Positions 60,316-64,000 of a DNA stretch of 64,000 bases are shown here, piece after piece. Position 1 is the first letter of the stretch. Each line of letters starts with the position of its first letter. The stretch lies in assembly GCF_023008405.1 (NCBI RefSeq), contig NZ_CP095376.1:5604001-5668000 (forward strand), read 5' to 3'. Source of the DNA: Amycolatopsis sp. FBCC-B4732 (GTDB taxonomy: Bacteria; Actinomycetota; Actinomycetes; Mycobacteriales; Pseudonocardiaceae). Under the pieces are notes generated by a model. That model was not told the origin of the DNA, did not search any database, and was given only the letters and a program-made list of their open reading frames with translations. The position numbers and the translations under genes are program-made.

Positions 60316-61713
60316 TCACGTCGCGGGCGGGATGTTCGCGTTGTGGTGGAACACGTTGCGCGGGTCGTACCGCGCCTTGATCCGGGCGAGCCGCGCGTAC
60401 TTCGCCGGCCCGTACGACGTCCGGACGCGGTCCTCTTCGTACTCGGCCATGAAGTTGACGTAGCCGGCCGGGTTGGACGAGTGCGGTACGAGCGCCGCCC
60501 AGAACTCGCGCACCCATGCGCGGTCCACGGCGAATGGCCCCGGTTCGGCCGCGAGCGAGTCGATGTTGATCAGGATGCTTTCCCGGCGCGGGCCACCGAA
60601 GGCGGTCGCGTCGGCGGCGACCTCGGTGAACGCCCCGCGCATCGAGAAGATCGGCATGATCGACATCGGCGACGCCTTGCGCGGCAGGAAGTCCGCGATC
60701 ACCTCGATGACCTCCTCGGTGAACCCCTCGGCGTAGGCGGCCTTTTCGTAGCCGAGGATGCCCCACGGCGCGGCGTCGTCGAGCATCCGCTGCAGCTCGA
60801 CGTACGGGATCGGCGAGACGAACTCGAACAGCGGCGCCGGCCCCGACCGCGCCGCCCGGATCGCCTCGGCGTGCTGCTCCTCCCCCGCGAACCCGGCGAT
60901 CAGCAAGGCGTAGCCGGGGCGGAAGTGGTGGGCCTCGGGGACGAACGGCGCGGGTGGCGCGTTGAGCCCGGCGACTAGCGCGCCCATTTCCCCGGGCAGC
61001 GTTTCGAGCACCGCCCGGGCCTGCCGCAGTGCGGCGGTGCCGTCCTCGAGACCCCAGAAGAACAGGCCCAGGTGGACGATCGGGCCCACCGGGTGCAGCC
61101 GGAACTCGAACTCGGTGACGACGCCGAAGTTGCCGCCGCCCCCGCGCAGCGCCCAGAACAGGTCCGGGTGCTCGTCGGCGGACGCGCGCAAGACCTCGCC
61201 GTCGGCCGTGACGACTTCGGCCGAGAGCAGGTTGTCGCAGGAGAGCCCGTGCTTGCCGGTGAGCCAGCCGAAACCGCCGCCGAGGGTGAGGCCGCCGACA
61301 CCGGTGTGGCTGATCGTGCCGCCGGGCACCGCGAGCGCGTGCTCCTGCGTCGCGGCGTCGAGCTGCGCCCACGTCGCCCCGCCGCCGACGCGGGCGGTCC
61401 GGGCGGCCGGGTCGACGGTGATCGCGTCGAGCGAGCTCAGGTCGAGGCAGAGGCCGCCGTCCACGACCGCGGCTCCCCCGTAGTTGTGCCCGCCGCCGCG
61501 CACCGAGACGTCGAGCGCCGCTTCGCCCGCGTACGCGAGCGCCGCCGCCACGTCCGCGGCCCCGGCGGGGCGCACCACGACCGCGGGCCGACGGTCGATC
61601 TCGCCGTTCCAGACCGAACGGGCGACGTCGTAGCCGGGTTCACCGTCGGTGAGCACCGTGCCGGACAGGCGGGCGCGCAAGCTCTCCAGGATGGGGTCGG
61701 CGGTCGAGGTCAT
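60316..61713 (-). CDS. FAD-linked oxidoreductase, berberine-bridge-enzyme type
   Basis: The 465-residue flavoprotein has VVVRPAGAADVAAALAYAGE, the flavinylation His in VRGGGHNYGG, and GGTISHTGVGGLTLGGGFGW. It ends with the BBE segment ending RYDPRNVFHHNANIPP. The Cys that makes the second flavin bond in bicovalent members (GTCPT-like) is replaced by Ile-Ser here, so a single His link is expected. Such enzymes oxidise sugars, alcohols or polyketide intermediates. It stops 2 nt from the convergent regulator. Confidence 0.87.
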   Translation of the reverse strand: MTSTADPILESLRARLSGTVLTDGEPGYDVARSVWNGEIDRRPAVVVRPAGAADVAAALAYAGEAALDVSVRGGGHNYGGAAVVDGGLCLDLSSLDAITVDPAARTARVGGGATWAQLDAATQEHALAVPGGTISHTGVGGLTLGGGFGWLTGKHGLSCDNLLSAEVVTADGEVLRASADEHPDLFWALRGGGGNFGVVTEFEFRLHPVGPIVHLGLFFWGLEDGTAALRQARAVLETLPGEMGALVAGLNAPPAPFVPEAHHFRPGYALLIAGFAGEEQHAEAIRAARSGPAPLFEFVSPIPYVELQRMLDDAAPWGILGYEKAAYAEGFTEEVIEVIADFLPRKASPMSIMPIFSMRGAFTEVAADATAFGGPRRESILINIDSLAAEPGPFAVDRAWVREFWAALVPHSSNPAGYVNFMAEYEEDRVRTSYGPAKYARLARIKARYDPRNVFHHNANIPPAT

Positions 61714-61762
61714 GGCGGCTCCTCTCGCAGGTGCCCTTGAGTCGCCTGACCTGCGATGATCG

Positions 61763-62425
61763 TTACATTGAGTGATCACCGGGGCGGCGGAGGAGGCGCT
61801 GGGTGAACCCGGCTTCGGCCAGCCGGTCGGACGCCCGCTCGACGCCGGCCGGGACGTGCTGCGGGATCGCGAAGCCCCGCACGGCGTACTCGGTGACCCG
61901 CTGGGTCTCGCCGACGAGCATGCTGACCACGCGCTCGACGTCCTCTTCCCCGCTCACGTGGTCCTCGAACGAAGCCGCCTTCGACGCGCACACGAAGTCG
62001 ACGCCCGGCCAGAGCCGCTTCGCCGTCGCGTAGGCCCGGCGCTGCTGGTACGGCCGCGTCACCAGCGTCACGGACCGGATTTCCCGCCCGGCCAGCAGCC
62101 GGCGGGTGAACGCGATGTTGTCGCCGGTGTTGCGGGCCTCGGGCTCCACCAGGATCACGTCGTCCGGGACGCCGAGTTCCCGCGCGATGTCGCGGTAGTG
62201 CACCGCTTCCCCGCGCGGGAAGCGCTCGATCGTCGTCGGCGCGTTCGCCCCGGTGAACACGACCAGCGGGAACCGGCCGGCGTGGAACAGCTCCGCCGTG
62301 TGCACGGCGACGCCGGGGTCCCGGCTGCCGAGCCCGACGCCGACGTCGGAGCGGCGCGGCTCGTGCCGCAGGTCGTGGTACGCCCACAGCGTCGCGACGT
62401 CGGCGCGGAGGTGCTCCGGCAGCAT
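61763..62425 (-). CDS. YdcF/DUF218-family protein
   Basis: The 220-residue protein has the DUF218 pattern: LGSRDPGVAVHTAELFHAGR, VVFTGANAPTTIERFPRGEA, EPEARNTGDNIAFTRRLLAG and TLVTRPYQQRRAYATAKRLW. The fold is Rossmann-like; E. coli YdcF binds S-adenosylmethionine and related SanA/ElyC proteins affect the envelope. No activity is assigned. ATG 62425 overlaps the X-Pro peptidase stop by one base. Confidence 0.82.
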   Translation of the reverse strand: MLPEHLRADVATLWAYHDLRHEPRRSDVGVGLGSRDPGVAVHTAELFHAGRFPLVVFTGANAPTTIERFPRGEAVHYRDIARELGVPDDVILVEPEARNTGDNIAFTRRLLAGREIRSVTLVTRPYQQRRAYATAKRLWPGVDFVCASKAASFEDHVSGEEDVERVVSMLVGETQRVTEYAVRGFAIPQHVPAGVERASDRLAEAGFTQRLLRRPGDHSM

Positions 62426-64000
62426 CAGCCGAACGCGGCTCGCAGCGCCGGCTTGCCGCCCGTCACCGGGAGCGTCACCGACGTCCTCGTCAGGTCGAGC
62501 GCCAGCCCCGCGCCCGGCTTCGGCCGCAGCGTGTAGTCGTGGTCGCTGGAGGCGAGCAGGAACTCGAGCCGGTGGCCGGCGGCGAGGACGTAGTCCTTCG
62601 GCATCAGCTCGACGCCGATCCGGTAGGTCTGCCCGGGCGTGATCGGCTCGGTGCGGGAAGGCGACGTGCGGTTCTGCGGGTCGGTCCAGCCGCGGCTGAT
62701 CACGTGCGACGTGCCGTCGGGGGCGCGGTCGAGCAGGATCGCGGAGACGTTCGCCGCGGTCCGGTCGAAGGCCAGCGCGAGGTCGGCGCGGGCGGTGCCG
62801 GAGAGCCGTACGGACTGCTTCGCCGCCGAAGTCGCGTACAGCAGGCGGTTCCCGGACGAAGCCGCGCCGGCCAGCTGCTCGATCGTCTTCGAGGAGTCGT
62901 CGGCGAGGATTTCGACGGCCGCCTTGCCCGGCACCGGGTTGCGCGTGTCGATGGCGCCCTTCGACCGGCCGCCCGGCCACGGGTAGACGCGGACGTCGGC
63001 GGTGCCCGGCGCCGGCCAGTCGGCTTCGTCGGTCCACGAGAGGTCTTCGCGCTGGATGGTCGCCTTCGGCTCGTCCTGGATGCCGTTGCCGACGCCGTAG
63101 AGGTAGTGCGACATCCACTTGTTGAGCGTGGCGAGCCAGACGTCGCGCCGCAGCGAGTACGGGTCGGCGTGGCCGGACTGGTGCAGCCAGATCTTGTGCT
63201 CGACGCCGTGCGCCTTGAGCGCTTCGTACCACTCGGCGACCTGGTCGGTCTTGACGTTCCAGTCGTTGAGGCCGTGCACCGCGAGCACCGACGCGTGCAC
63301 CTTCGCGACGTCGTTGCGGTAGTTGCGGACGTCCCAGAACGGCGTGTAGTCGCCGGTCAGGCGGTCCTGGTCGCGGGTCAGCGCGTCGATCACCGGGCGG
63401 CAGACCTGCCGGTCGGCGCGGGTGTGGACGTACTCGGCGAGCACGTCGGCGTCCTCGCCCTGGTAGCCGCCGGCCGCCACGACGGCGCCGTCGTTGCGGT
63501 AGTACTGGTACCAGCTGGAGATCGCGGCGATCGGGACGATCGTCTCCAGGCCTTCGACACCGGTGCTCGCGACGGCGTTGGGCAGCGTCCCGTTGTAGGA
63601 CACGCCCATCATGCCGGTCTTGCCGGTGCTCCAGTCGGCCTTCGCCGCGGCGCCGTTCGCGTCCTTCGCGGCGGTGCGGCCGTTGAGCCAGTCGACGACC
63701 GAGCGCGCGCCGATCGTCTCGTTGACGTCGCCGGTGGTCGGGCAGCCGGTCGAGAGGCCGCTGCCGAGCGATTCGCCGTAGACGACGGCGAAGCCGCGCG
63801 CGGTGAAGTAGTCCTGGTAGCGCCAGGTGATCGGGGTGGCGGGGCCGACCCCGTGCGCGGCGACGCGCGGGCCTTCCGGACCGCGGGCGTACCCCGGCGC
63901 GTACAGCTCGACGTCGACGTTGTGGTTCGCGACGTCGTTGCCGCCGGCGTAGTACGGGCTGGCCTGGTAGACGACGGGGACCTTCATCCCCTGCTGCGTG
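62425..64000 (-). CDS. X-Pro dipeptidyl-peptidase (S15), N-terminus beyond the window
   Basis: The frame is open to the right edge, so the N-terminus, probably with a signal peptide, is missing. The visible 525 residues include the nucleophile GVSYNGT, acid GLNDWN and histidine QSGHADPYS, and the C-terminal jelly-roll typical of CocE/PepX proteins (LAAGHRLEFLLASSDHDYTL). It removes X-Pro dipeptides from peptides. It is translationally linked to the YdcF gene. Confidence 0.85.
   Translation of the reverse strand, partial: TQQGMKVPVVYQASPYYAGGNDVANHNVDVELYAPGYARGPEGPRVAAHGVGPATPITWRYQDYFTARGFAVVYGESLGSGLSTGCPTTGDVNETIGARSVVDWLNGRTAAKDANGAAAKADWSTGKTGMMGVSYNGTLPNAVASTGVEGLETIVPIAAISSWYQYYRNDGAVVAAGGYQGEDADVLAEYVHTRADRQVCRPVIDALTRDQDRLTGDYTPFWDVRNYRNDVAKVHASVLAVHGLNDWNVKTDQVAEWYEALKAHGVEHKIWLHQSGHADPYSLRRDVWLATLNKWMSHYLYGVGNGIQDEPKATIQREDLSWTDEADWPAPGTADVRVYPWPGGRSKGAIDTRNPVPGKAAVEILADDSSKTIEQLAGAASSGNRLLYATSAAKQSVRLSGTARADLALAFDRTAANVSAILLDRAPDGTSHVISRGWTDPQNRTSPSRTEPITPGQTYRIGVELMPKDYVLAAGHRLEFLLASSDHDYTLRPKPGAGLALDLTRTSVTLPVTGGKPALRAAFG

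Noticed and set aside
1..64000. A secondary-metabolite cluster or prophage
   Set aside because: Single monooxygenase, BBE oxidase and lyase genes are scattered among housekeeping genes. No polyketide or peptide synthase, integrase, phage structural gene or tRNA attachment site was found.

Overview
The window is chromosomal DNA of a very high-GC actinomycete, most likely a Pseudonocardiales member close to Amycolatopsis. The grounds are dense GTG starts, four-base stop/start overlaps, a cholesterol-type mce4 cluster with KstR boxes, and a phosphofructokinase with the pyrophosphate signature known from Amycolatopsis methanolica. No rRNA, tRNA, CRISPR array, integrase or transposase was found.

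1-4.7 kb: the start of an HxlR regulator, a globin with a shortened ABM-like N-terminus, a HAL/PAL-family lyase with a variant MIO triad, a broken ECF sigma factor beside an intact CU044_5270-type partner, and PPi-type phosphofructokinase. 4.8-6.1 kb: a class I DAHP synthase behind an aromatic leader peptide and an SD-masking hairpin. 6.1-7.0 kb: gene-free, G-rich tandem repeats. 7.0-18.7 kb: housekeeping genes in an order resembling mycobacterial Rv2179c-Rv2187: RNase AS, PlsC, hydrolase, YbdK ligase, NUDIX-NYN fusion, SMI1/KNR4, ROK kinase, ArsA-like ATPase, two SRPBCC proteins, phosphoesterase and FadD15.

18.7-24.4 kb: a beta-glucoside uptake locus (binding protein, two permeases, GH1 glucosidase, divergent LacI) with two different LacI-type operators. 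24.4-29.3 kb: APH-fold kinase, flavin monooxygenase, Tat-exported ferritin-like protein, Rv3722c-type aspartate aminotransferase and an unknown protein. 29.3-31.06 kb: a gene-free array of about 43-bp repeats with a recent 215-bp higher-order duplication. Then comes a DUF222-HNH nuclease.

32.4-46.2 kb: the steroid uptake and degradation region: yrbE4AB-mce4ABCDEF plus two Mce-associated genes, hsd4A, a second SDR, fdxD, and divergent fadE26-fadE27. A perfect KstR box lies between fdxD and fadE26, and a degenerate one lies in the hsd4A promoter. 46.2-52.2 kb: a serine hydrolase with about 325 residues of Pro/Ala-rich repeats, a GNAT/NDP-forming acyl-CoA synthetase fusion, and an AcuC-type deacetylase; the last two form a plausible lysine acylation/deacylation module. 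52.3-56.4 kb: rhodanese, IdeR/DtxR translationally coupled to galK, then galE. 56.4-64 kb: DUF4192 protein, M23 peptidase, two-component system, BBE-type flavoprotein, YdcF protein and an X-Pro dipeptidyl-peptidase cut by the window edge.

The observations most worth following are the DAHP synthase leader/hairpin, the 43-bp array, the repeat-rich serine hydrolase, the variant MIO triad, the shortened ABM domain and the decayed sigma factor next to its intact partner.
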